NCBI GenBank assembly: GCA_017465625.1
Contig: JAFTVV010000037.1
Coordinates: 1 to 64,000 of the forward strand
Reading direction: 5' to 3'
Source of the DNA: Oscillospiraceae bacterium
Lineage (GTDB): Bacteria; Bacillota; Clostridia; Oscillospirales; Oscillospiraceae
Length of the DNA: 64,000 nt
Shown: piece by piece, positions 42,601 to 50,741 of the stretch
Layout: each line of letters begins with the position of its first letter
Numbering within the stretch: position 1 is the stretch's first letter
Program-made: the position numbers and the translations under genes
The notes under the pieces: generated by a model
What the model was told of the DNA's origin: nothing
Seen by the model: the letters and a program-made list of their open reading frames with translations, nothing else
The model's database searches: none

Positions 42601-44707
42601 TGCCGTCATCGTCTGTATGGTTCAAACGCAGACGGAAGCTCTCGTTGTTGGAGAATTTGAAGATATAGATCATACTATAGTCCTTCTTCTCCGGTGACAG
42701 ATCCTTGCAGGTGGTGGTGATATCGTTGCAGGGAATCTTGCCGTCCAGCCAGGTATCCTTGCCGGGGGCAGGGAATTTGGTGAATGTGCCGTTATACTGG
42801 TTGGAAATGTCCCAAATCTCAGCAGGCCAGTGGAAGGGAGAGCCTGCCACATTCACAGACAGCCGGGAGGAAATGCTGAAGGGAATTTCCATCACCGTCC
42901 GGTTGTACACCCAGAACTCCATACCCAGCTTGGCAGAGCAGTTTTCATAGGCGTCTCCGAATTTTTCAATCACCAAAAGGGTGTTGCCCAGCCATACGGC
43001 TGCGTGCTGTCCCTGGCGCATAACCCGCAGGCGCAGACCGTCCTCACTGAGGTACTTGGCAACCTCGGCATTATTTAAAACACGAACAGTTCTCCAGTTG
43101 GTCACAGAGTCGTTGCCGGAGAATTTGGCATACTGGAGAATGTACTTGTCATTTTCCTTCATCAGGTCAATATGCCAGGTTTTTCCGTTGCTGAAGGCGA
43201 TCCGCATACCGCTGCGCTGCTGCAGGTAATAATCGGAAGTGCCTTGCTGTGCCAGCTGTGCATCGTATTTCAGATTAACGGAATAATCGAAATTATAATA
43301 ATCTTTGTTGCTCATCAAAACACCGGTACCGCCCATCTTATAGATGGTGCCGTTGTTTTGATCGTCCAAAATCCAGCAAGAGCCTTGGGTGGCAGTAAAG
43401 GCGTTGTGCTCCAGAATCAGCTCTGTATGGAAGTTCTGATTTAGGTAAATGCCGCGGCTGACACTTTGGTAGCCTTCTTTTTCAGCCTTGATGACGTAGT
43501 AGCCTTCCTTCAGGTCTTTGAGCACAAAGTTGCCGTTTCCGTCCAGCTCCAAAGGTCTTTCACCGTTGGGACCGGAATAGAAATACACCGCATCCTTCAG
43601 ACTGCCTGCAGGATTCAGGGAAATTTTGCCGCTGAGGGTGTAGCTGCCGTCAGCAGATACCGCATCTGCCTTGGCAGAAACCGTCACACCGTCTGCTGTG
43701 CTGCGGACGGTCAGTGTAATGCTTCCATCGTCACTAAAATCTGCGCTTTGGATTGCTTCCTTGCCGTTGACGGTAATGGAGGTCAGCGCATATCCTGCAT
43801 CGGGGGTAATGGTCACGATGGTGTTCATACCGGGAATAACACTGGGTGTACCGGTAATGGTGCAATGCTCGCCTTGATTCAACACGACGGGAACTGTTCC
43901 AATCACGCCCTCACCGTTAAAGCGGAAGTACTGGCTGACGTCGGTAAATTCTGCACCGTTTTGCTGTGCATAGAAATACCACAGTCGGTCCAGATTGCTG
44001 TCTGTACCGTTGAGGTTGTTGGAGGTGATGTGGGCCGGGTTGACGTATACAAAGCTGTCCTTCATGGCATTGGCATCCAGCTTCAGCCACGTCATATAGT
44101 CCCAGGGAATGAACAGCTCCAGACAGTAGCCGTAGCACTCCGGGGTGTTTACCGCACCGCCCTTGGTGGTGGTTCCCAACACAGCCATCTTGTCATCGGT
44201 GGTAAGGACATCTGCATAGCCGTATTTACCGTCGCTCTTTTTAAAGGTCATATCGCCGGTGGGCATCATATCAATTTCAAAGATGCTGTTTTCCTTGACG
44301 CTGGACAGGTGGGAGGGCGCCAGATACATCTCGATACAGCTATTCATGTAGCTGGCACGGTCTAAATTCACGTAGATGGGTACACTTTCCGTCACATCGT
44401 AGACGAAATACATACCCTTTTCACCGTAATAGCTGGTCATGGCGATGTTGACGTTGTTGCCGCCATCGTCATTGTGCAGATACAGCCAGTTGTTGTTTTG
44501 GTAAACTGCCTCATCCAGCACACCGTCAATCACGATTCCGGGATCGGGTTCAGCTTTGGATTCATCCGGATTTACATAGCTGTATGGATCTTCTGAAGCG
44601 ATTTCGGTGATCTTGCCTTTTCCGCTTTTGCAGCCTGCCAGCGCGGTCATCGTCAGCACCAGCAGAAGGATCAAGCTCATCAGAGCTGCATTTTTCAACT
44701 TTTTCAC
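39632..44707 (-). CDS. Giant lectin-like lipoprotein (CBM9/DOMON-like N-terminus), locus 2
   Basis: 1691 residues, GTG start with AAGGAGGG upstream. Lipobox ALAGC (Cys26). The N-terminal 430 residues parallel the locus 1 lipoprotein: CBM9/DOMON-like domain (IDGVLDEAVYQ, YGEKGMYFVYD, LELFIPWDYM), B-repeat, and a regulatory-like fold (GYYVIKAEKEGY). Six ConA-like modules follow, two of which (about residues 615-800 and 965-1145) are near-copies (SPFHWPAEIWDISNQYNGT). InlB-B-repeat-like modules precede the last two. No catalytic motif is seen. It follows the GH43 gene after 12 bases. Probably a surface polysaccharide-binding protein that works with that enzyme. Confidence 0.85.
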   Translation of the reverse strand: MKKLKNAALMSLILLLVLTMTALAGCKSGKGKITEIASEDPYSYVNPDESKAEPDPGIVIDGVLDEAVYQNNNWLYLHNDDGGNNVNIAMTSYYGEKGMYFVYDVTESVPIYVNLDRASYMNSCIEMYLAPSHLSSVKENSIFEIDMMPTGDMTFKKSDGKYGYADVLTTDDKMAVLGTTTKGGAVNTPECYGYCLELFIPWDYMTWLKLDANAMKDSFVYVNPAHITSNNLNGTDSNLDRLWYFYAQQNGAEFTDVSQYFRFNGEGVIGTVPVVLNQGEHCTITGTPSVIPGMNTIVTITPDAGYALTSITVNGKEAIQSADFSDDGSITLTVRSTADGVTVSAKADAVSADGSYTLSGKISLNPAGSLKDAVYFYSGPNGERPLELDGNGNFVLKDLKEGYYVIKAEKEGYQSVSRGIYLNQNFHTELILEHNAFTATQGSCWILDDQNNGTIYKMGGTGVLMSNKDYYNFDYSVNLKYDAQLAQQGTSDYYLQQRSGMRIAFSNGKTWHIDLMKENDKYILQYAKFSGNDSVTNWRTVRVLNNAEVAKYLSEDGLRLRVMRQGQHAAVWLGNTLLVIEKFGDAYENCSAKLGMEFWVYNRTVMEIPFSISSRLSVNVAGSPFHWPAEIWDISNQYNGTFTKFPAPGKDTWLDGKIPCNDITTTCKDLSPEKKDYSMIYIFKFSNNESFRLRLNHTDDDGKFRIQSFAGSTLSPVWKNYYTLTDEQAQKALTDGVDYRVWISGTTAYVYIDGSYVCSIDLSTNVNTGAPSGIENATSTVSFRLDGNTVGNTVIPFKMTFNNEEPPEIIVPPSEISYNDFTAAAYLKYDPVLASQGTTDHHVQQRSGMKISFSNDQNWHIHMMKENDKYIVQYAKMSGDNSVFNWKTAHVLTEAQAAQYESAEGIRLQIMRQGRHAAVWLGDTLLVIELLGEEYLTATAKLSAEAWISGQSAADVVLSTAEGVPVDVAGSPFHWPAEIWDISNQYNGTITKHPAPGKDTWLDGKLLCNDVTTICKDLSPEKKDYSMIYIFKFSNSQSFRLRLNHTDNDGKFRIQSFAGSTLTPAWKNYYTLTDEQAQKALTDGVEYRVRISGTTAYVYIDGAQACTIDLSTNINTGAPSGIENATSTISFRMDGNTGGDTVIPFKLEYQTEELPDEPAPDAPQVTLNIAPMTNGTVTADQQSYKVGDTVTLTVAPNTGYAQKLYINEQPLLLDWKTNTYRFVATETTYEITGSFEERYETAPSDGNRWDASNQAHGILTTYYPVNKDSWWEKINGEYTSFTVNAKNYLPLETSAEGDGITGFSVVLAASLDNGKTYGFRIINEKDSKTGDIRYVYTRFGASGSVTGWGGWCLPEQKVPGVTEKLQGDGAEFKLIRANANTLQILLDGVVLDTYTMDGVSDANKVTSVSIYHYGNKGQMVQIPFTLTEPGEEPDEESGVQVHIANMTNGTVTADQQSYKVGDTVTLTVTPADGYVQKLYLNEQPLLLDYNTGKYSFTVEEGKSYEVTGGFVKKAGWFWTADWNLINQGHGIAHAPAHPGSDQTGELVPTKNACNGVSVLAKDASHGAQKDYAIALKMLFAGNQKAEVRLIDRDDNGKYCLQVMGNNLLGNWATLHWLTAEESAAVRDGDGVWFGMVREGTMLRLLINDSVVWETDLSGKGITANTALEQVKLQAYNFSYAVDIPYVFQMNN
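41268..41815. repeat. Direct repeat, copy A (lectin module)
   Basis: About 550 bp closely matching 42311-42858 at DNA level, both encoding the SPFHWPAEIW lectin module. The spacing is about 1043 bp, i.e. one pair of modules. Confidence 0.85.
42311..42858. repeat. Direct repeat, copy B (lectin module)
   Basis: Partner of 41268-41815 within the same gene; a tandem duplication of one pair of lectin modules explains both. Confidence 0.85.
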
Positions 44708-44719
44708 TGTGAGCCCTCC

Positions 44720-46606
44720 TTACTTTCCGAGAATTCTGATTTCAGAAATGCCGACTGCTTCCTGTCCCTCCGGCACATCCACCGTGACACGGACGGATTT
44801 GACGTTCAGCTGGTCAAACTCTGCGTATGCCGCAGCACCGGGGGTGATGTAGTAGATCGAGCCGTCGTAGTCGTTGGCCTGGAAGTTTTCAGACCCGAAC
44901 CGGATATCCTTGATGAACCGGACAACTTCTTTTCCGTCCTCTTCACACACAAATTCCACTCTTGCCACATCTGTAAATGCGGTACTTTCCAGCCTGGAGT
45001 TATAAACCATCACTGCACGGACAGGTCTTGCTTCTGCAAAGTCGAAGGTAAAGGTTGTCTTTTTGGTAATCGTGGTTTCCTGCACATACTGCAGAAAATC
45101 AGGATTTGCATACTTATAGATGGACAGCAGTCCGTCGGTCAAATATTTTGCGTCGCTGCTTCCGCTGACCTTGGCTTCGTCGGCAATGTTCACATACTCT
45201 GCGTACCGTTCCACCTTGGGCTGTACTGTACAGGTGGGACCGTTGGAATACATTACATCCAGGTCGTTGCCGTCTTTGTCCTTGATGGTGATCCATTTGA
45301 TCTCATCGACAGCCGGATTACGGGCACCACCGGCAAGAATAATGTCGTTATGGCGATGGTAAACCATAAACAGCTGGTCGCCCACGGTCACAAAGCCGTG
45401 GTGACCGGTACCGGAGATCTCCTGACTGCCGGAGGTGTTGCCGGACATCAGCACGCCGCCTTCGGCTTCTGTCAGCTTGCGGTACGGGCCGGTAATGTGG
45501 TCTGCCACAGCCTGACCGACCTGATAGGAGCTGTCTGCATAAGCACCCATAGAATAGGTCAGATAATACTTGCCGTTGTGCTTGATTACCTGCGGACCTT
45601 CGTTGATGGAAACGCTTTCCAGCTCGTAGGAGACAAACTCCACAGCTTCACCGTTCTGAGATTTCTCCCAGTCCGCCACCGTATAGAAGGAATGGTACAA
45701 AAGTGCCTTGGCAGTGGTCCAATCCGGTTTAAGCCAGGTGTCCATTTTTACAACGCACAGACGGTCAGAACCGGTGGAGTCTACCCAGAACATATACTTT
45801 GTGCCGTCGTCATCCACGTAGGGATGGGGGTCAATGCCTTGCTCATAGCCGCCCCGATACTCTCCGCGGAAGCCGCCGATGGTCTGGGTAAAGGCCTTAT
45901 ATTCCGCAGGATCGAAGAACAGGTATTTTGCGTAGTAGTGGGGATATGCATCCAGCACGTTGCCGTTTTCGTCCTTTGTGCCGGGAACGGCATTAAAGGT
46001 GTGCAGATTTTCTGCACCACAGCTCTTGGAATCTCTGAAATTGATCAGCTTAAAGCCGTGATCCGGATACTGGGACACCGCAACCATCAGCACTTCCTTG
46101 GCAGTGCCTTCGTACACACCGTTCGCGGTTTTGAAGGATTCTGTATCAGGAGTTGCGCTGAAGAACATATAATAAAGCTTTTCATCGTAGTCGTAGATCA
46201 CTTCGGGTGCCCAAATGTCTGCCCACGTAGCCCGACGCTCTTCCGTGATTGCACCGGATGTGCCATAATCCAGGTTATCCAGGGCGTTGCCCACCGGCTC
46301 CCACTCCATCAAATCCAGGGAGCGATAAGTAATGATCGAGCCGTATGTGCCATACAGATAATACCATCCGTCCACGGCGGTATTATCCAGCACAAAGGGG
46401 TCAGCCGCGGTATGTATTTTATGATCGTTGCGGTAAAACAGTGCTTTGTTGTAGTCGGATTTGAGCTGCCCCTCTGTCAGCTGTCCCTGATAGCTGGACA
46501 CCTCATATTGTACCCGGCTTGCCTTCCGGTTACAGCCTGCCATCAGACCGCAGGCCATAGCCGATAACAGCAAAAATGAAGAAGCAGATTGAATGATTTT
46601 TTTCAT
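44720..46606 (-). CDS. GH43 glycosidase lipoprotein, locus 2
   Basis: 628 residues, close paralogue of the GH43 at 19479-21392. The ATG at 46606 has GAGGA 8 bases upstream. Lipobox LMAGC (Cys25). GH43 motifs: AADPFVLDNTAVDGWYYLYG (catalytic base Asp in DPFV), DIWAPEVIYD and INEGPQVIKHNG (general-acid Glu); GTGHHGF follows. The C-terminal discoidin-like domain ends GISEIRILGK. It lies 22 bases after the second permease, so enzyme and transporter share a message. It probably trims the polysaccharide at the cell surface before import. Confidence 0.9.
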   Translation of the reverse strand: MKKIIQSASSFLLLSAMACGLMAGCNRKASRVQYEVSSYQGQLTEGQLKSDYNKALFYRNDHKIHTAADPFVLDNTAVDGWYYLYGTYGSIITYRSLDLMEWEPVGNALDNLDYGTSGAITEERRATWADIWAPEVIYDYDEKLYYMFFSATPDTESFKTANGVYEGTAKEVLMVAVSQYPDHGFKLINFRDSKSCGAENLHTFNAVPGTKDENGNVLDAYPHYYAKYLFFDPAEYKAFTQTIGGFRGEYRGGYEQGIDPHPYVDDDGTKYMFWVDSTGSDRLCVVKMDTWLKPDWTTAKALLYHSFYTVADWEKSQNGEAVEFVSYELESVSINEGPQVIKHNGKYYLTYSMGAYADSSYQVGQAVADHITGPYRKLTEAEGGVLMSGNTSGSQEISGTGHHGFVTVGDQLFMVYHRHNDIILAGGARNPAVDEIKWITIKDKDGNDLDVMYSNGPTCTVQPKVERYAEYVNIADEAKVSGSSDAKYLTDGLLSIYKYANPDFLQYVQETTITKKTTFTFDFAEARPVRAVMVYNSRLESTAFTDVARVEFVCEEDGKEVVRFIKDIRFGSENFQANDYDGSIYYITPGAAAYAEFDQLNVKSVRVTVDVPEGQEAVGISEIRILGK

Positions 46607-46628
46607 TTGATTGATCCTCACAAGTGGA

Positions 46629-47504
46629 TTACTCTTTCACGCCGCCTGTAGCAATACCTTCAATGAAGTATTTTTGCAGGAAGCAGTAAATCAAAATCAG
46701 GGGAAGCATACCCAAAATAGCAGCTGCGCAGTAGATGTTTTCACTGCCTGCATTGGGAAACAGGCTGCGGATTTCGCTGAGGTAAAGCTGCAGCGTCACG
46801 TATTTGGGCTGATTCTGCAGATACAGCATAGGTGCCAGATAGCTGTTGTAACCGCCTACAAAGCCGAAGATGAACTGGGCAAAAAATGCAGGCTTTGCCA
46901 GCGGCAGCATCACGTCCTTAAAGCACCGGAAGAAGCCTGCACCGTCCAGCGTAGCTGCCTCAATCAACGAGTTGGAAATGCCGTCAAAGTACAGTCTCAG
47001 GAAAAACATTGTAGCGATTCCGCCAAACATTCCGGGAATCAGCAGCGGCATAAAGCCGTTTTCTCCGGTCCAGCCGATGGCGGAGTAGAACACGTAGGAA
47101 ATCACGCCAAAAGCGCCCAACGGAATGGCGCGGATAATGACGGAAAACTTAAACAGCTTTTCTTTGAACGGGAAATCCGATTTGGAAAAGGCGTAGGCAG
47201 ACAGTCCTGCCACCAGCAGTCCCAGTATAAGCGGAACCAATGTGAGCCACAGGGTGTTGAAAAGGCCCAGCACCAGTCCCGGAAGACCGGTCAGATCCAT
47301 ATAGCTGTCGTATGCAAAGATGGTTTTGTAGGCATCCAGATTCATATGCGCTGACCACCAGACGAAATCTGTGCTGGTAGCCAATTCATTGCTGGGAATA
47401 AAGGATGTCAGCAAAATGGTAATAATGGGGAAGAACAGAAAAGCCGTGTACAGCAAAAGGACGGCAAAAATCAAAACTCTTCCGAGGGTAAGTTTTTTCT
47501 TCAC
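46629..47504 (-). CDS. ABC sugar permease, MalG type (CUT1)
   Basis: 291 residues with six predicted membrane helices and the EAA loop that contacts the ATPase (SLIEAATLDGAGFFRCFKDV, quoted at 20; core EAATLDGA). GTG start at 47504 with AGGAGGG 9 bases upstream. The C-terminal LPLILIYCFLQKYFIEG is the family-typical end. It forms the membrane channel with the MalF-type partner 16 bases upstream. Its last residues match the stump left in locus 1. Confidence 0.95.
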   Translation of the reverse strand: MKKKLTLGRVLIFAVLLLYTAFLFFPIITILLTSFIPSNELATSTDFVWWSAHMNLDAYKTIFAYDSYMDLTGLPGLVLGLFNTLWLTLVPLILGLLVAGLSAYAFSKSDFPFKEKLFKFSVIIRAIPLGAFGVISYVFYSAIGWTGENGFMPLLIPGMFGGIATMFFLRLYFDGISNSLIEAATLDGAGFFRCFKDVMLPLAKPAFFAQFIFGFVGGYNSYLAPMLYLQNQPKYVTLQLYLSEIRSLFPNAGSENIYCAAAILGMLPLILIYCFLQKYFIEGIATGGVKE

Positions 47505-47520
47505 AGCATTTTACCCTCCT

Positions 47521-48486
47521 TTACTTTACGCTTTTTTCTCTGCGATTGAACAAAATCACAGAAATAACGCCGGTTACAAGGAAAAGCAGCCAGCTGATTA
47601 CACAGGCACAGGAAACCATATAGCTGACACCGTTGGCATCGCTGGTGGTGGAATTGTTGATGAGATAGTGCACCAGACGCATCAACGTCAGACCCATGGA
47701 CTCTACACCGCCGACAGAACCCCAGGCATCGGGAATGATCAGCGCGGCAAGATCGTAGGTCAGAAGACCTGCCATTACACCGGCCTGCAGCAGGAAGAAG
47801 GTGGTGGGGCTGATGCCCGGCAGTGTCACATTGCGAAACTTCTGCCAGGCGTTTGCTCCGTCAATTTCTGCTGCTTCATACAGGGCGTTATTGATGTTGG
47901 AAAAGGCCGCCTTGTACATTACAATGCCGTAGCCGGGTGCCTGCCAGATTGTGGCAATAATAACGCACCAGGTAATGGTTTTGGTGTCGTGAAGCCAGTC
48001 GGTATTTGTTCCGAGTATGCTGTTGAGAATGCCGCCGTCCATATCCAGAATCCATCTCCACATCAGCGACACTGCAACCGTGGAGCAGATATAGGGGATA
48101 AAGAACAGAATCTGGAACAGCTTTGCACCGTAGGGCTTTTCGTGCAGAAGCGTAGCGATAAACATGGAAATTCCCAAGGTGACCAGCTGCGTGGAAGCAA
48201 TCCACGCGGTAATAATGACGGCCTTGTAGAAGTATTTTGACAAGTCAAAATAAAACAGCTCATTGGCGTGACCGGGAATAAACACAGATTTAAAGCCTTC
48301 GAAGTTGTTCCACTGAATGTTTGAAAGGTCGTACAAATCCACATTGCAAAACATACCAATAAAGGAAATAATCAGCGGAAAACCATTAAATATTACAAAT
48401 CCAAGCAGAGGAAGGCAGGCGACAATAAGCGCAAGATAATGCTCTTTTCGCCATTTCTTCTTGTTCTGCAATGTCTTTTTTGCCAT
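47521..48486 (-). CDS. ABC sugar permease, MalF type (CUT1)
   Basis: 321 residues, six predicted helices, EAA loop ALYEAAEIDGANAWQKFRNV (core EAAEIDGA) followed by TLPGISPT. Ends in ILFNRREKSVK. GGGAGGT precedes the ATG and only 3 bases separate it from the SBP stop, indicating tight co-translation. No ATP-binding subunit is in the window; CUT1 importers often share an MsmK-like ATPase encoded elsewhere. Confidence 0.95.
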   Translation of the reverse strand: MAKKTLQNKKKWRKEHYLALIVACLPLLGFVIFNGFPLIISFIGMFCNVDLYDLSNIQWNNFEGFKSVFIPGHANELFYFDLSKYFYKAVIITAWIASTQLVTLGISMFIATLLHEKPYGAKLFQILFFIPYICSTVAVSLMWRWILDMDGGILNSILGTNTDWLHDTKTITWCVIIATIWQAPGYGIVMYKAAFSNINNALYEAAEIDGANAWQKFRNVTLPGISPTTFFLLQAGVMAGLLTYDLAALIIPDAWGSVGGVESMGLTLMRLVHYLINNSTTSDANGVSYMVSCACVISWLLFLVTGVISVILFNRREKSVK

Positions 48487-48489
48487 GGG

Positions 48490-50322
48490 TTACCTCCCTA
48501 AAATACGCAATCTCATACCCTTCAGGCTGTGGTCAGCAGCGTCTTGCTTTTGTGCGATGAAGTCGGAGATGGTCATTACGCCCTCACGCACATCCTTATT
48601 AAAGGTCACGGACCACTCGGTGATCCAGGTCAAAGAGGTAAAGTAGGTGTAGTCACCAATCTCGGCCTCCTGTGCCATATAACCGCCAACCCAGGTGTTG
48701 GGAATCAGACGCGCAGCGTCATCGGCATATTCGCCCATTGCATAAGTGGTCTGGTTGGGAACATAGCGGTTGCCCTTTGCCAGGATTTTCTGACCCTCAG
48801 GACCTGCAGCCCAGCATACAAATTTTGCGGCTGCATCATAATTCTTGTTCTTGGTGTTGGCAGGGATAAACAGGCCGGTGGTTTCGCTGTCGGTAGCGGC
48901 TTCGCCCACGATGGGGGTGCCGTTGACGGTCTTCAATTCACCGGTGTAAACCTGACCGTCGTAGCTTTCGCCAATAACCTTCAGGTATTCTTTGCCGTCC
49001 TTCTCGTAGGTGCTTCCACCAACGTACTCACGGTACTGCGCAGGAGGTGCCATACCCAGTGCATCACCCAATACGCTTTTGAAGGATTGTGTCTCGGCGT
49101 AGCTTTCAATGTAAAGGGGCAGGGAAGCAGAGGTAAAGCGGGCGGTACGGTTGGCGGTGGTAGTGGGTGCAAGACCGTAGCCGTTAATACCGGTTTCAGG
49201 CTGCTTGTCTGCAGGTACGCCCAAACGGGTAAATTCCAAAATGGCGTCGTACATGGAGGGCAGAGCATAAATCTTGTCCTGAAGCTTTGTGACCTCGGCA
49301 GGATTTTCGTTCAGGAAGCGCTTTTCTTCGTACAAAAGCACATCGCCCTTCTGATAGTCCTTGCCGTTCACGGTAACATCCTCCAGTGCCAGATAGCCGG
49401 GCATCTTGTCGGTCAGGGTCAGCACGTACTGCTGCTTTTCTTCATCCCAGCCAATGCAGTCACCGCCTACGGAGAAGCCCATATTGAACCACCATTCGCT
49501 CATAAAGCCGTATTCGCTGCCGCTGGCCATACAAGCGCGGGCAAGCATACGCTGTTCCTCCCAGTTGATGGCGATGCACTCATTGAATACCTTATAAACA
49601 AATTCTCCGGCCTCGTTGCGGCTGCTCTTGGCATCGGCATAGGGTGCTTCTTTGTATTCGGCATAGCCGTGGGGCTGCAAAGTGCTGCCGTTGGCGGCAT
49701 TGTAAGCTTCCAGCTCTGCCTCGGGAACAGAAATCAGGTTCACACCGGCGTCGGCCAGAAGTGTTTTGTTGTAGAACATAATATGGGGATTGGTGCCGTT
49801 GGGCAGAGCCAGCAGACTTGCACCGGTACCGGCCATAAACTTGCCGCCCTCGGAGGGGGTGGTGTTCATCCGGAAGCGGTCGATCATACTGGAGGGAATA
49901 TCATTCCACTGCATAGCAGCCTTTACATCATCGGTGATGTAATCATCCAGCGTGATAAAGTAATTGCCGCCCTGCATTGCCAGGGTTTTAAATTCGTCGT
50001 CCCGCAGCTCCAGTACATCATACTGATAATTGCTGCGCAGTGCGCTGTCCAGACCGGCAATTGCACCGGCGTTTTCACGCATCTGAACGAAGACGTTGTC
50101 CTCGACGCCCTGTGTCTCGTTATAGACCCGGACCAATTCCTTATAGGAATCCTGCACCTGGGCAGAGACATAGGATGCGGCATAATAAATGACCGTTCTG
50201 CCTTCCGCTTCAGCAGGTGCTTCCTGGCTTTTTCCACCGCAGGCGGCAAGACCGGCCAGCATCAGCACGGCCATGGCCAGTGCTATGATTTTCTGAAACA
50301 GTTTTACGCTTCTCTTACACAT
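48490..50322 (-). CDS. Extracellular solute-binding lipoprotein (CUT1), locus 2
   Basis: 610 residues, similar along its whole length to the locus 1 SBP (shared motifs TVIYYAASYV, MRENAGAI, AKFVCWAAGPEGQK). Lipobox GLAAC (Cys28). The ATG at 50322 has AGGAGG 8 bases upstream; about 35 extra residues of open frame upstream are untranslated leader. It binds oligosaccharide outside and delivers it to the two permeases directly downstream. First gene of locus 2, with a consensus-like promoter. Confidence 0.94.
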   Translation of the reverse strand: MCKRSVKLFQKIIALAMAVLMLAGLAACGGKSQEAPAEAEGRTVIYYAASYVSAQVQDSYKELVRVYNETQGVEDNVFVQMRENAGAIAGLDSALRSNYQYDVLELRDDEFKTLAMQGGNYFITLDDYITDDVKAAMQWNDIPSSMIDRFRMNTTPSEGGKFMAGTGASLLALPNGTNPHIMFYNKTLLADAGVNLISVPEAELEAYNAANGSTLQPHGYAEYKEAPYADAKSSRNEAGEFVYKVFNECIAINWEEQRMLARACMASGSEYGFMSEWWFNMGFSVGGDCIGWDEEKQQYVLTLTDKMPGYLALEDVTVNGKDYQKGDVLLYEEKRFLNENPAEVTKLQDKIYALPSMYDAILEFTRLGVPADKQPETGINGYGLAPTTTANRTARFTSASLPLYIESYAETQSFKSVLGDALGMAPPAQYREYVGGSTYEKDGKEYLKVIGESYDGQVYTGELKTVNGTPIVGEAATDSETTGLFIPANTKNKNYDAAAKFVCWAAGPEGQKILAKGNRYVPNQTTYAMGEYADDAARLIPNTWVGGYMAQEAEIGDYTYFTSLTWITEWSVTFNKDVREGVMTISDFIAQKQDAADHSLKGMRLRILGR

Positions 50323-50366
50323 ATCATTTTCCTCCTGTGTATGATCATCAGATATTTTTTTGTGTT

Positions 50367-50376
50367 TGTTGCACAA
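50367..50376 (-). promoter_or_regulatory. Candidate operator TTGTGCAACA in the locus 2 SBP leader
   Basis: Same decamer as at 29240-29249; a one-mismatch copy lies at the equivalent place in locus 1 (23436-23445). Followed by ACACAAAAA in locus 2 and ACTCACAAAAA in locus 1. Confidence 0.4.
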
Positions 50377-50398
50377 AAAATATAGAATTCCGTGTATT

Positions 50399-50427
50399 AT
50401 TATAGTGTTTTTTTGATATCCGCACAA
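50399..50427 (-). promoter_or_regulatory. Promoter of the locus 2 SBP operon
   Basis: AATTGTGC (-35 TTGTGC), 17-base spacer, TATAAT on the minus strand; same design as at 23468-23496. Confidence 0.75.
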
Positions 50428-50741
50428 TTCAATAAATCGCTCACTATTTTACAAAAATCGCTTTATTATAATAATGGTGTCGCAATTCGTTTGAGACGTC
50501 ATTCGGTTTGTCAAAAAACACATTTGAGAGAATCGCCCACTTTTGTTTGCATACCGGAATTACACTTTACAGTACTTCTGCCGTATGGTACAATATCAGT
50601 CAAAATCAGACAATGCTTTGCCGTAAAACGAATATTTATGGATGGCTTTGGATTTTATGCATAACAAAGAGTTGAAAAAGCTGAATATTTTGAAAAACAA
50701 GCGGTATTCAATTATCAAATAATAATGAAAGCTGTGATTTT
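50428..50741 (+). other. Intergenic region with GH35 leader
   Basis: About 310 bases without a convincing gene. A possible promoter for GH35 (TTTACA, 17 bases, TACAAT) lies at 50566-50594, leaving a leader of about 140 nt. I see no clear riboswitch fold or terminator in that leader. Confidence 0.5.
50566..50594 (+). promoter_or_regulatory. Possible GH35 promoter
   Basis: TTTACA and TACAAT with a 17-base spacer on the plus strand. Confidence 0.45.

Noticed and set aside
30283..50322. SusC/SusD-type Bacteroidetes utilisation locus
   Set aside because: No TonB-dependent transporter or SusD-like gene; the importer is a CUT1 ABC system with Gram-positive lipoproteins.
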